DNA of 64,000 bases from Haberlea rhodopensis (GCA_907163345.1 CAJQUN010001230.1:1-64000), one strand, 5' to 3'. Positions 10,131 through 22,564 are shown, numbered from the stretch's first letter. Numbers and translations are program-made. Notes: generated by a model not told the origin, from the sequence alone.

Positions 10131-10397
10131 ATGACAAATGGGAGGTTTGTGTCTGTAAGACACTAATCAGTGGTAAATTCATTCGGGTCAAGGATGTCGA
10201 TGGCCTTTTTCGCCGCCCCGTCGATGGATACTGCAATATGTTGTCTTCCAGAGTTGGCCACACAGCAGAATCCTCCTCTATACAACAACTTCACCTGTGG
10301 TGAATACAAGAAAGTCGCTTACATGCAAAAACTAGGGGATAGTCATCTGAATCTTTTCAAACTGAAGCAAGATGATAAAAATAAAAAGATTGATTAA
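10131..10397 (+). pseudogene. Gibberellin 2-oxidase-like 2-oxoglutarate dioxygenase, last-exon fragment
   Basis: The frame from 10131 reads MTNGRFVSVRH, then a TAA stop (10164-10166), then SVVNSFGSRMSMAFFAAPS and onward to PLYNNFTCGEYKKVAYMQKL and GDSHLNLFKL, ending in a TAA stop at 10395-10397. This matches the C-terminal exon of plant 2-oxoglutarate/Fe(II) dioxygenases of the gibberellin 2-oxidase type. The second iron-binding histidine (NGRF..V.H) and the RxS co-substrate motif (SRMS) lie in this exon. The in-frame stop directly after the iron-ligand histidine, and the hAT end only 16 bases upstream, make it a pseudogene. Other 2-oxoglutarate dioxygenase subfamilies are possible. Confidence 0.75.
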
Positions 10398-11149
10398 ACT
10401 GCAGATGGGAATATTTTGTCAATAGCCCGCATGCGGAGAGTTTTGTTAAAACCACATGATGGGTGATTATTATTTTATTGGATGATGTTCATGTTTATAG
10501 TTACTTGTTTACATAGGACTCTAAGCATGTAAATAGTGCTAAAGAACTCTTACTGAATTTTATTTACTGCAGATTTGGTACCCAAAACTTAAAAAGCACA
10601 ACCCCAAAAGTTGATCATGCCTTCAAGTCATGATTCGTATTTTAAGAATCAATTAATTAGAAGGATTTTCATTCAGTGAGACTGACCATGCCCATGTGCA
10701 CAAGTTTAAGAAGATAACATATAGATTGAAACATTTTTTTTGAAAGTGGCATTTGAAATTTTACATTGTCATTTTCATTTGGACTTGTAGAGAGCATAAA
10801 AACTTCAACAATATCAACTTTTCGTTTGGATTTATATAGAGATCATCATGCACGCATGTATGTACCCCAAAAGATGCTGAGTTGTTTCATTCACCTATAT
10901 GTTGATAATATTTCATTTGCAACTAATTTTTAAAATAAGACAAATATATTAATGGAATACTAGGGATATTCTAAATAATTAAAAAATATATAGCCACCAA
11001 ATTACAAGTCAATGAACTCCTAGACAAATAAGTGGTTAAAGAAACCAGTCGTTGACCACCAAAGATCCGTTTTCTTTGAAACATAGCCAGCACTTAATCT
11101 TAATAATCACAATCACTTTATGGAGTTCAACATTACGATTGAAAAAATT
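10398..11149. other. Intergenic, nothing recognised
   Basis: AT-rich sequence following the dioxygenase stop. It could include an old 3' UTR, but no defined signal stands out. Confidence 0.4.
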
Positions 11150-11680
11150 ACTTTTATTTATACTCTACCAAATTGAATATGTATTGCATTACCATAACGC
11201 CCACCAAACGGTTTTATTGGTGGATTTAGGCATCATGTTTGATTGTTTGTTGATTTGTTCCTCCAATCTATTTGCTCCCGTTGAAGTAAGACACGTCCAT
11301 CTATAACAACTAACCCGAATTACGGTCAATAACTTGCATGAGAACAAGATGTGATTTAAATCTTCCTCCACTTCGCCCTAAAACAAAACGCACATTAATG
11401 AACAAGTAAGATGTCTAACATTTGCCAAATTTATTTTCCTAGGCAATCTGTTTTGCAACAAGCGGCATACGAATATCGAAACTTGCTCGGTACTAAATTG
11501 CACCACACAATGCTCAATTTCCTCCATGCTTCCAGTTCTTCCGTTGATAAGTTTGGTTGAAGTGTAGAGTATGCAGATTTTGCTGAGAATCTCCCTCCTT
11601 GTGTTCACATTGGCATTAAGATTCATAGAAAAGATCGTCCCAATTGCGAGGTTGGTTATAAACTCATTGCTAATAATCAA
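11150..11680 (-). pseudogene. LINE relic, zf-RVT (C-terminal zinc-binding) region
   Basis: On the minus strand a block reads VSIFVCRLLQNRLPRKINLA, then HLTCSLMCVLF and EEDLNHILFSCKLL, followed by TVWWALW. This pattern of a hydrophobic helix, RLPTK-like turn, Cys pair and LNHILFSC is the zinc-binding region that follows reverse transcriptase in plant L1-type LINEs. The frame is broken by a stop near 11372. No reverse transcriptase or endonuclease is visible upstream, so this is a short, old, 5'-truncated remnant. Confidence 0.6.
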
Positions 11681-11697
11681 ACATATATATATGCACT

Positions 11698-13649
11698 AGT
11701 TCCCTTGGCACCGCGCCTTGACCAAATTATTTGGAAATCCGTTATCTAGCTTCACGAAGGAAAAAGAGCTATAAAACCTCAAAATTCAGTTACGAATAGA
11801 CACCAAATATTAAGTACACTGGCAAGGGACTGCACCAAGCCGACAACCAATCTAAAAGACCTTGAATAGACAAGAAACAAAAAAAAATAGGCCAAAAATG
11901 AGAAAAGTACTCGTTTTTCAATTCCAGCAGAGTAAATCACCCAGCAACAACAGGTTTAAATTATAGCTTTAAAAAGCTTAAAAGTCGAAATGCTAAAAGC
12001 AGACATAAAGGCATAATCTGAAATCCACGTACCAAGACAAAGACGGAAAAATAAAAGCCTCTACAAGCTTTGAATTTGCCCGCCAAGATTAACACATAAA
12101 AATGAAATGCAATGGCAAGTCACCGTACAACACAACCACGACTGACCCAATTGACCTTGAATAGCCAAAAAAGCACCAGAGGATAGCCAAAAAAAAAAAG
12201 AGAAGACCACTCAGGTATTGAATCCCAGAAACATAAATCACCCTACAACAGGAGGGTTCCGAAATATAAAAAGGAAATTATAGCTTTGAATATCTTGAAA
12301 GTGAGACTTTTAAAAAAGACCCAAATCACTAAGCTAAACTTAGAGAAATACATCCCTCCGCAAGCTTTAAATTTACCTACCAAGATGAACACTTAACCTA
12401 GAGTAGCCAAGAAGAAATAAGATGATAGGCAAAAAAGTGGGAAAAAATCAGGTATTGAATTCCAGTTGAGTAAATTAAACAACAAAAGCAGGGATCCGAA
12501 AGTAAGATATAAACTAAAGCTTAAAATTTAAAATCTCAAAAATAGACCAAAAGGCATGAATGAAAATTCACCTACCAAGATAAACACAAGAAAATAAAGG
12601 GTCCCAACAGTTTAAATCTATCCATCCAGCCAAACAATTCAAAATGCTAACCTTAGTAGAAAGCAACGACATCTTCATGAAATCTCCTTTCCAATGACAC
12701 ATCTCACAACCACCTTGTACATGCAAGATATATAAAAAATGATATTTAAAAATAGAGAAAATAACTCATCTTTCGATGATCAACATAGAAGCAGATGAAA
12801 ATGTCAGCCAAAGACTTGCAAAATATAATATTTATAGAAATATTGGAACGTGGATATCAAACATCATGTAGCTAAGTTAATATCATATGAAGAGAAAATG
12901 GCGGAAAGAACAACAAATTAAAGTACGCTTAAAACATTGTCTAGATATAACAAACAACCATATGCACAAATCTAATGCATACATCACATGTATAGGACCT
13001 GACTTTCCTATACATGTGCGTCAGATGTAGACCCAGCTAATTACTGTATAGGAAGGATAGACAAAGTGTTATGCAAAATTTGTAATGGGATACGGATAAA
13101 TAGATCCGTGGAGTGAAAAATACATTTTCAATAAAGATAACATAATTTTTTGGGAAAATACCATGGCGATGACCGCTGGTTAAGGTAACTAAGTCCTATT
13201 TTCTCTCTGTTATTTGGTCTGACAACAAAAAAATACTATTGTATGACAGAAGAAAGACTAAGAGCGAAAATCACATTCACATAATACTACAACATTCAAA
13301 GTAAAGCAATTGTTAAGAAACTTGAATCGTACACATACTACAAAAGTTTTCAATTTCTTGAAATAAATTATCTCAGTTCATGTCACAAATTGAGAAAACA
13401 AAAGGGGCCCGACAAATTAATTTAGCTAAAACTAATAAATATGAATTAAAAAACAAACCTATAATTCCATCTTACGTTAAAATCGTGTGAAGAAAAACAG
13501 AGATCTTAATATATAGAAACAACATATTGATCCACACAAAGTTATACATCCACGAATTCAGTTGAAAAACAAAAAATCGAAAAAACAAAAATATTGATCA
13601 TATGATAGAACATGCCCATTAAAATTATTGAAAAGCATCGAAATCAAGG
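11698..13649. other. Non-coding AT-rich region with degenerate tandem repeats
   Basis: No coding region can be supported. The most visible order is a three-unit diverged repeat at 11918-12620 (separate entry). A possible Helitron-type terminus lies at its left edge (CTAG at 11696-11699 on the palindromic CACTAGT). The remainder is unrecognised. Confidence 0.5.
11918..12620. repeat. Three-unit degenerate tandem repeat, about 235-300 bp period
   Basis: Each unit begins with a version of TTGAATTCCAGNNGAGTAAAT (near 11918, 12218 and 12455). It continues through an AAGCTTTAAATTT-like block and ends with CTACCAAGATNAACAC (about 12080, 12380 and 12580). Units are diverged by substitutions and indels. 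No protein coding or known repeat family is evident. Confidence 0.65.
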
Positions 13650-14336
13650 CCACACCCACGAACGAGAGGTGAACTCTCCATCTCGTGGATCTTCTGCGGA
13701 CCTAATATAAAAAATTACAAAAATCATTGTACGCAAAAAAAAAAAAAAAAAAGAAGACCAAAGCACCTACCACCATCAGGAAACTCTTTTCGTCGGATGA
13801 TAAAAGCATGGAGGATCGCTTGAATACCAAAGAAAAGATTTACTAACGCAAATGGTAGATGATAATAATGACAACCTTGTGGGCCAAACTCAGTGCAACT
13901 AAAAAAACAATTAAAAGAAAACGGACAGCAAAAAAAATACTATACGAAGAAAAGAATAAACTATCACGGTCGTGCCAAAAGGCAGAGAGCAATCCATCGC
14001 AGCCGCCGGGTGAAGCCATAGATGAGATGCCAAGACGGAAAGCATTAAATGCAATCGTATGATTGTAGAGGGTCGTCGGACAAAAGAGTGGTACAATAGA
14101 GCGGATTGACGGACGAAAGGCACGTATATGACGCCATGCGGCGAGGGTGATCGTTGGACAATAGACTTGGACCGGAGAACGAAAGTGAGGAATGTGTGAG
14201 TGACGGATGGAAGGAACACAAAAGCTAAATGGATGGGGCCAAATTGAAGAAGCTCAGAAAAATTATTATTATTAAAGGACCAAAATGAAAGTTTAAGAAA
14301 ACTTACTGTTCATAACTTTTAAAAACAAGACTCATT
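13650..14336. other. No supported gene; poly(A) tract at about 13734-13752
   Basis: Short open frames exist on both strands (for example 13859-14062 plus and 14219-13911 minus), but none shows a recognisable motif or compositional support. The 19-base A run may be a slippage tract or an old retroposition tail. Confidence 0.4.
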
Positions 14337-14407
14337 TGTACAGCTTGTGCTCTTATAATGTTGTTAAATACTGTTGTACAGCTTGTGCTCTTATAATGTT
14401 GTTAAAT
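14337..14407. repeat. 38-bp tandem duplication
   Basis: A unit beginning TGTACAGCTTGTGCTCTTAT starts at 14337 and again at 14375, nearly identical, giving two copies in direct orientation. Confidence 0.9.
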
Positions 14408-16008
14408 TACTGCTCCATCTCAACGTTCGTCTGCAAACGAGATATTCTCAAAATGAGCATGCATTATATGTGTCGAAAATAATAAATATCCAAATTAATA
14501 TTTTATGAGTAGGAACATTTAAGATTTACACCCTTCATAGCATATTTGGGTGGTAATAGAAAATTTGTATTTTTTCTGTTGAAGTAAAACTTCATTGTTC
14601 GAAGAAATTTGTATTTTGTAATTATGTGATGATTACTATTGGAGGATTTTTCTTATTATCATTAAGGGCTAAGATCATTTATAAATTTGAGGAGTTGAAA
14701 TTGTGATTCGAACCACATTGTTATCATCATAAAGAAGTAGATCTTTCATGTAGGAATTTATTGATTCATTTTGCATAGTATAGGCCTCTTTCGAAGTTTG
14801 CAAATACACTGTTCTCTGGATTCGTTTATTTTTGGTTTGAATTTTCGGTCAAAGTTTCTTACAATTTCCTTTACCATTGATTTTGGGTTTTTTTTTCTTC
14901 TCTTTTTTAGGATTTGAATGATTTTGATAATTTACATGGATTGTGTATTTTGACACTATGATTCAGTTTTTTAGCTTAGGAATTTTATTGGTGTAATCTT
15001 ATGATCGATATGTGCACTGCTGATTTAATATGAGAGAGTTTTATAATGTAAATACAAACAAAGTTATAAAATGTGTTTTACTTAAAGGTAGGTTACAACG
15101 ATAAATCGAATTTTTTTTTTTCTTCAATAAGAAAGTTGATAAAGTAATCTACATAATCCACAAGATTCATCTATTTCGAATCCAAAATCACCGATTAAGG
15201 TCTAAAAGACCCAAATTAAAATAAAATTGTTCAAACCAATTGATAACAATCTAAGTCACATAAAGCTGGTGCACGGGTAGATGTGGATGTGCGGGCGCAT
15301 TCGTGAGTGCGTCAATTTTCAAAAATATTTAGTGCTTGTGCGCTTTATATATATACACACACCAAATACTCATCATTTTTGACAAACTGAGATCATTATT
15401 ATATTATTTACAATATGAAATTCTTAACAAAATTGACATTTGCAGCTTAATCAGATTTAAAAAACATTAAAATTAGATCCTATTGTACAATCTAACGTTT
15501 GCAACTTTGCACAAAATTATAACTAGTGATGACAATACATTCAAATCTTTTATTCGAATGCTATCCTAGTATGAACAATTATTGTTTTCCGAAAAATATA
15601 TTTTAGAAATGAAAAATGAAAATAAAGTATTAATATTTGGTTTTATTTTAAGACAAAAGGTAATAAATTCGAAAAGTTACCTCATATCTTTGATAATAAT
15701 TCAATATGGTTTGATACATTCATCATCAAATGATTCAAAACTTGTAAAAAAAGTCAATTGCAAAAATTGACTATTCCAAAGTCACGAAGGAGAAGATAAT
15801 TCAAGACATATAATCTAGATCAAGATGTTGATAGTATGACATAAACAATTTTCTAGAATTGAGCTCTTCTACATGTTTTTATAGGGAGTGTGAAGTCTTT
15901 GCCGATGCAAATATGTATTTTAGATGTCACGAGTTAGCTGTGATACGTTCACTAAAAAAATATTCCACCAGTTAGACTTTTCATTGATATAGATTCATTA
16001 TTTCAGTG
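14408..16008. other. AT-rich intergenic, nothing recognised
   Basis: Low-complexity AT-rich sequence with no ORF, RNA or terminal repeats that I can support. Confidence 0.5.
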
Positions 16009-16158
16009 ATGAATATGAGCGCGACTGAAATTCCTGTGGGCAGAGGCCTTTGGTGTACCTTCCAGTCTGTCGTAGCAGGAGCAGGATCTGTCAAATCATC
16101 TAGACTTTTCCATAGAAAAGGGGAATCTTGTGTTACTGCTAAAATACGGAAGAATTGA
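16009..16158 (+). CDS. Short exon-like ORF of unknown identity (49 codons)
   Basis: An ATG at 16009 opens a 49-codon frame whose composition stands out from the AT-rich surroundings, with stretches such as IPVGRGLWCTFQSVVAGAG. It is preceded by TTATTTCAG, which could be a 3' splice acceptor, and followed by a TGA. I do not recognise the protein. It may be a relic exon, a short peptide gene or chance. It lies only 42 bases from the solo LTR insertion that begins at 16200. Confidence 0.2.
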   Translation: MNMSATEIPVGRGLWCTFQSVVAGAGSVKSSRLFHRKGESCVTAKIRKN

Positions 16159-16837
16159 AATCTTAGATCAAAACACTATGTATGGATGTTAATTAGTTGT
16201 GTAAGACCCCACTTATGGTAAAACAGAATTAACAATATAATGACGATATGACTCTAAAATGGTGATGTGAATTCTATAAATTTTTTTTGCAGAGTTTCCT
16301 AGAAAATTGGACAAACCGGGGAAAAGCAAAACACCAACAATAAATCCACAATCAAGATAACCCAAAATCTACATCTAATCTATCATCACTATCCATCATT
16401 GAGATAATCATAAATCCATCTGTCTACCTAGTTCAAGGGCATAAAATGGGATGATATACAATTCATAACAAATATACATCCCAAGAAATATTCCTCAAAT
16501 CTTAATGATTATTCTAACTATATGTATCTGGCTCAATGTCGTCCGTGTCAACCTCCTAGACGCATCAACTCCCAAGCCTTTCATAACTAGACATGTCACC
16601 TGTTTACCATGGCAACAGCCCCTAACGGGGTAAGCATAACCACAATATAACATAATGAAAAGGGATGTATAGTTCATGATTTATGGAATGAAATGCTGTA
16701 AATTAATCAATACTCCCTGAGCATATTATAACGAGAAGCAACACCACTCGAACTTTCTTTATTCTCATAATTCTATATAATCATAACATTATATCCGATT
16801 ACAACTCACACGTCATGGTAACACATCGCACGCTCTG

Positions 16838-17215
16838 GCGGCGACCCATAATCATGCATACACATCACTCACTACATGTGGTGACCAAATTTATATTATA
16901 TCACATCGCTCGCTACATGCGGCGATCCACATCACTCGCTATATGCAGTGACCCACTTTATATTATGTCACATCGCTTGCTACATGCGGCTACCAACATC
17001 ACTTGCTACATGTGGTGACCCACTTCACTACTGCATGCGGTGACCAACATCACTTGCTACAAGGCAGTGACACTTAACAATCACATTACATCGCTCGTTA
17101 TAGTAGTAACCCACACATGATCATAATACGCCGCTCAACACAAAGGCGAACCACACATAATAATTACACGTCGCTCAACACAAAGGGGACTCAAAACTCA
17201 AGCGACACCTCGCTT
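16838..17215. repeat. Degenerate ACATCGCTCGCTACATGCGG repeats in the solo LTR
   Basis: Variants of CATCACTTGCTACATGYGGTGACC recur about ten times, in alternating CATCGC / GCGGCG half-units that can form imperfect inverted repeats. The repeat is confined to the middle of the LTR, which suggests an LTR regulatory array. Function is inferred from position only. Confidence 0.7.
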
Positions 17216-18097
17216 TTTAACAACACGGTGGAAAATACATTCATCAATGCTCGTCGTCACAACGTTTCTTGTCGTTGGAATTTCTAGTCGAGCTATCCTT
17301 CTCTTGAGCTATCCTTCTCTTTGCGCGGAGGTCTGAGGTAGCTTCTGAGAAAATCCAATAATTCAATATAAGCATCAATCACTCAATTAAATTGATCAAT
17401 CACCAATACATGCTATGGAACAAAAAATCATATACATTCATCTCTATACACCTTAACGCATATTAGAACACATGCATACATGTATATATCACATTATGCA
17501 CTCACTATTGCACATTTTAACACATATACAACCCTCACCTATGCATACAGTCACGCACACACGCAAACGCAACAGCATTTTGCCGTTAAGTTTCTCATTG
17601 TTATGGCTTAAACCCAACTAGGACACCACAAGGCTTAGAACCCCACAAGAGCACATTTTGCTACACAAGAAGCAAGATTCTTGACCAATTCTTTAACACC
17701 ATTGAAGCACACATTAACATGTATATATCTCCTATATTCACAAGATAATACATACTCGAAGATAAACATCTTCAACCATAGCCCATTGCCCACCAAAACA
17801 CTATAATGGTACAAGTCATAAAAGTAGCTTTTCACCACACAACTAGCAACACTTTTACCAGCCTTGAGCCACATTTAAGCATATTATCAAACACCTTATA
17901 GCCATGATTTCCAAGTCCCAAACAACCCAACTTTTGGCCATTTCTAGCCCCAAAACCGAGCCAAAACTTCCCCATAAACTTCAAAAATTTGAACACTTCA
18001 TAACAAGTTTGTCAAGCCAGCAGTCAACCAAACAATCCCCTCAAATAAACAAGAAATCAGCCCCTAACGAGCTACATTTTCGAACATAATCAGCTCA

Positions 18098-18390
18098 TAT
18101 TAAGGAAGTAGCTAAAGTTATGCAAACAACCAAGCAACACAATCAAGCTTAATCAAAGGGATTGCTCCACTCAAATCATCACCAGATTTGTTAAGCTTTA
18201 TCTGAGGCATGCAATCTCTATCGGATTACATTCCCTAATTTTATGCTAGCTTAATCATAGGGATTGCTTCTTGTACTTTTCATTATCATTAATGTACAGA
18301 TTTACTTTCCAGTAATGTAGCTTCTTGTAAAGCTTTAGGATTGTATAAATACATGGAAGAGTTGAAATACAATGTGCTTGACTTTTTATA
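18098..18390 (+). repeat. 5' LTR of the Ale-type element
   Basis: The 293-bp LTR has a TATA box TATAAATA at 18344-18351. It starts TATTAAGG and ends TTTTTATA, directly abutting the primer-binding site. Confidence 0.9.
18344..18351 (+). promoter_or_regulatory. TATA box in the Ale-type 5' LTR
   Basis: TATAAATA about 46 bases before the LTR end. It is also present at the equivalent place in the 3' LTR. Confidence 0.65.
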
Positions 18391-18402
18391 TGGTATCAGA
18401 GC
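18391..18402 (+). promoter_or_regulatory. Primer-binding site, initiator tRNA-Met
   Basis: TGGTATCAGAGC is complementary to the 3' end of initiator tRNA-Met and starts at the first base after the LTR. Confidence 0.9.
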
Positions 18403-18441
18403 AGCCTCATCTCTAACGAGAATTGTATCCTAACCTTTCAA

Positions 18442-19330
18442 ATGGCTTCCACTCTTTCAAATAGCACAGACTCTCCTATCATGACCATCAATGCCAACAA
18501 TACCATCAATGAGAAACTCACTCCTTCCACCTTTCCTCAATGGAGAGCCCAGTTTGAAGCACTGCTAATAGGTTATGACCTGATGGACTTTGTCACTGGA
18601 GACAAACCATGTCCACAAATCGATGCAACAAACTCCACCACTTCCAAAGAAGCGAACTCCTACTGGGTTCGTCAAGACAAATTAATTCTCCATGCCATCC
18701 TGGCCTCCACCACCACCACCATCACACCTCTTCTTGCTTCTTGCAAAACGTCCCACGAGGCATGGATTGCTCTCAGTCGACTCTATGCCGAAAGATCTCA
18801 CACACGTGCGATGCAACTCAAGGAGAATCTTACCTTGAGTACTCGTGGACATCGCTCGGTCACAGAATTCCTTCAAGGAGTCAAAATGGTCGCTGATGAA
18901 CTTGCCATTATTGATATCCTGTCTCGGATGATGATCTAACCCTGTACATCCTTAATGGATTGGGTCCAGATTTCAGGGAGATTGCAGCACCGATTCGTGC
19001 TCGTGACACCTCTCTAAAATTTGAGGAAATTCACGACCTCCTCATCAGTCACGAAAGCTATCTCCGTCGATTGGAAACTCAGTCGGCTACAAATCTAGTT
19101 GCTACGGCAAACTACACCCATCGAATGGGGGGCAACTCCAACAACAATAAGACACACAATCGTTCATACAACAACAAGAACCGCAGTAATACCAACAAAG
19201 GTGGGTCATCTCAATCGGGTTATCGCAAATATCAGCCCAAATGTCAATTGTGTTATCAAGTGGGTCACACAGCCAAAACCTGTAACAAGTTTAAATATTG
19301 TGAACCAACCGCAAACTGTTCAACCATCTT
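18442..19330 (+). pseudogene. gag: Ale-type gag with CCHC zinc knuckle
   Basis: Starts at ATG 18442 (MASTLSNSTDSPIM). The first part (165 codons) has the UBN2-type copia gag fold, with FPQWRAQFEALLIGYDLMDF, SYWVRQDKLI and HEAWIALSRLYA. A frameshift near 18915 moves the frame to 18960, which continues with LNGLGPDF-like and FEEIHDLLISHE blocks. An Asn/Ser-rich linker and a zinc knuckle CQLCYQVGHTAKTC (near 19240) follow. The protein coats element RNA and assembles virus-like particles. One frameshift separates an otherwise intact gag. Confidence 0.85.
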
Positions 19331-22300
19331 GCCAGATAAAAACAAAAAGTGGCTCGTTGATTCTGCGGCATCTCATAATATGACAACAGATCTATCCAAT
19401 ATGTCTATTCATTCCGAATATGATGGTACAGATGAAGTGGTAATTGGTGATGGTTCAGGCACGTATCTCATGTTGGTTCATTAAATTTCTCATCGTCTAA
19501 TCGTATCTTTCACCTACGAGATACGTTGTGTGTTCCATCTATCAAAAAAAATCTTATTTCTGTTCACCATTTCACGAAGCACAAAAACGTTTATCTTGAG
19601 TTTCACCCTTCTTACGTTTTGGTGAACGATCGGATCACGGGGGTGACACTACTCAAAGGCGGCTGTGAAGATGGCGTGTATCCATTTCCGCAAAAACCAG
19701 CTATCATCTCCAAGCATGCGATTGCCTATGTTCATGAACGTACTTCAACTGATGGTTGGCATAAAAGACTTGGTCATCGATCATCCAAAATTGTTCATCA
19801 TTTGATTAATGCTTTTTCATTACCAACGAATAAAACTGGGCATTCGTCTGTTTGTCATTCTTGTGCTCAAAATAAAGCTCATCGTCAACCTTTTAATTCT
19901 CATGGTCTCACTAGTCGTGCTCCAATGGAATTAATTTATACTGATGTTTGGGGTCCATCTCATGAGATTGGAATTGATGGTTCGAAATATTATGTCATCT
20001 TTGTTGATCATTATACCAAATATATTTGGCTTTATCCTATGAGTTCCAAATCAAATGTTCAAAGCATTTTCCCTCAATTTCGGAATCTTGTTGAAAACAG
20101 ATTTAGCAATAAGATAAAGAGTCTTTACTCAGACAATGGTGGTGAATACATTGGCCTAAAGTCTTACTTATCCTTTCATGGCATCAGTCATTTTACCACT
20201 GCACCACACACACCACAACAAAATGGCATGTCTGAATGCCGTCATCGCCATCTTGTTGAAACTGGCCTTACTCTACTCACTGATGCTCATATGCCTATTT
20301 CATATTGGCCATATGCTTTTCAAACTGCTGCGTATCTCATAAATAGAATGCCAACCTCTACGTTACAAAAATCGGTCTCCTTTTGAAAAATTGTTTGAGC
20401 AAAAACCAAATTATATGAAGCTTAAGCAATTTGGTTGTCTCTGCTATCCGTTCACAAAGCCTTACAATAATCACAAACTTCAGCCTAAAGCCCAGCCTTG
20501 CTCTTTCGTGGGATACTCTCTCTCCCAAAGCGCATATATATGTCTTGAGCCCAAGTCCAACAAGCTTTATTACTCTCGGCATGTCATATTTGATGAAATG
20601 AGCTTTCCATTAAAAATTCAAATCCTAACAATACAGATTCACATCCTCAGTCTTCGGATATTGTCATCTCCTTGCCAACACTTCCTACGTCACATGTTCA
20701 TGTTGAAAATTCTCTAGCCATGGGTACCGCATCCTCATCAATGCCTACGATTGCGTCCTCTACTGCTCCGAATTCACCTCAGGTAACTGTATCTTCTCCC
20801 TCACTTTCAATACCTCAATCATTGTCAAGGTTGGTAATATCTGATCCTGTCATATCATCTACAACTGATATGCGTACGCATAACATGATCACCCGATCTA
20901 TGGATCAAAATTTCAAGCCAAATACATCTTTTTTGGTTACCAAGCATCCACTTCCACCTTCTATTGAACCCACTAGTGTCACTGGAGCACTAGCCGATTC
21001 CCGCTGGCGTGAAGCCATGTCTTCTGAACTCACTGCCCTCATGCAACACGATACATGGAGCCTTGTTCCACCACCACCTCATTGTAATGTTATTGGTTGT
21101 AAGTGGGTGTTTCGAATTAAGAGAAAAGCTGATGGTTCGATTGATCGGTTTAAAGCGAGACTTGTTGCCAAACGATTTAATCAGAGACAAGGTATGGACT
21201 ACAAGGAGACCTTCAGTCCTGTAGTTAAACCAGTCACCATACGTATTGTTTTAACACTGGCTGTGATGCAAGGCTGGTCCTTGCGGCAATTAGATGTAAA
21301 TAATGCATTTCTTCATGGGCGTCTCAGAGAAAAGGTGTATATGAAACAACCTCCTGGGTTTCAAGATAAGGACACGCCAACTAATGTTTGTTGTCTTCAC
21401 AAGGCAATGTATGGTCTAAAACAAGCACCTCGTGCTTGGTACTCAGACCTCAAACACGCACTGATCGAGTTTGGATTCATAAATGCAAAATCTGATTCTT
21501 CACTATTTGTGTTTCATAATGATCCTATTATTGTTTAATGCTTGGTGTATGTGGATGACTTGATTATTACAGGAAATAACTCTGTCTTTGTAGCACGTGT
21601 TGTGGATCACCTTGGCCAAAAATTCTCCATCAAGGATTTGGGATCACTGCATTTTTTTCTTGGTGTTACGGTTACTCCTACATCACATGGTTTATTTCTG
21701 TCTCAGCATCAATATATTCGAGACATTCTTGCCAAAACAAGTATGGATGGTGCCAAGTATGTCACAACACCCATGTCCACTTCTGTACCACTAAAACTTG
21801 TTGATGGGTCCTCAAATGGTGATGCTACGGAGTATCGTAGAGTTATTGGTGCATTGCAATACCTATCTCTAACCAGACCTGATATAAGTTTTGCTGTAAA
21901 TAAACTCTCTCAGTTTATGCACTCTCCAACATTGATTCATTGGACAGCAACGAAACGGTTGTTGCGTTACCTGAAAAATACCATTTTTCATGGCATCAAC
22001 TTCACCAAATCAGTGCACCTATCCCTTACCTGTTACTCAGATGCTGATTGGGCAGGCAACCTAGATGATCGCAAATCTACTTTGTCTTATCTTATTCTAC
22101 TTGGCACAACACCAATCTCGTGGAGTTCAAAAAAACAACGTGCAATTGCCCTATCATCTACCGAAGCTGAGTATCGAGCCCTTGCAATGGCTGTAGCTGA
22201 GTCCGTGTGGCTTCTTTCCTTGTTTCAGGAAATGAGATTTTCATTACCAAAGCCACCACTTCTACTTTGTGACAATCTGGGAGCCACACATCTGAGCTTC

Positions 22301-22564
22301 AATCCAGTCCAGCACTCCAGAATGAAACATATACAAATAGACATTCACTTTGTGCGAGACTTGGTTGCAAAGAAAGTTCTTCATGTTCGTCATGTTCACA
22401 CCAATGATCAACTTGCCGATCTACTTACCAAACCACTATCTAGGCAACGTATTAATCACCTTAGAACCAAGATTGGCCTCACTGATGGGAGCCCATTCTT
22501 GCGGAGGCGTATTAAGGAAGTAGCTAAAGTTATGCAAACAACCAAGCAACACAATCAAGCTTAA
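19331..22564 (+). pseudogene. pol: Ale-type pol: protease, integrase, reverse transcriptase, RNase H
   Basis: Domains in order. Protease is near 19355 (WLVDSAASHNMT, where the usual DSG is DSA). The integrase zinc-binding region is near 19760-19870 (WHKRLGH...CHSC). The catalytic core has D in YTDVWGP (19940), D in YSDNGGEY (20130) and E in SECRHRH (20235). The integrase end has FGCLCYPF (20430). Reverse transcriptase has WVFRIKRKADG (21105), DVNNAFLHGRL (21295) and the YVDD active site (21549). RNase H has YSDADWAG (22035), SSTEAEYRALA and the terminal DLLTKPLSR. Breaks: a stop near 19484, a frameshift near 20387, another near 20620-20700, and a TAA just before YVDD at 21536. Given the young LTRs, it was probably mobilised by a helper or broken soon after insertion. 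Confidence 0.9.

Noticed and set aside
9829..10263. ORFs on both strands rich in Gly/Ser/Thr/Pro/Glu over the CCGGTT region
   Set aside because: Low-complexity hAT subterminal repeat; open on several frames owing to GC-rich motif repetition.
13911..14219. A 102-codon minus-strand ORF with hydrophobic ends
   Set aside because: No recognisable domain, overlaps a plus-strand ORF, and continues into a T-rich tract; nothing supports a gene.
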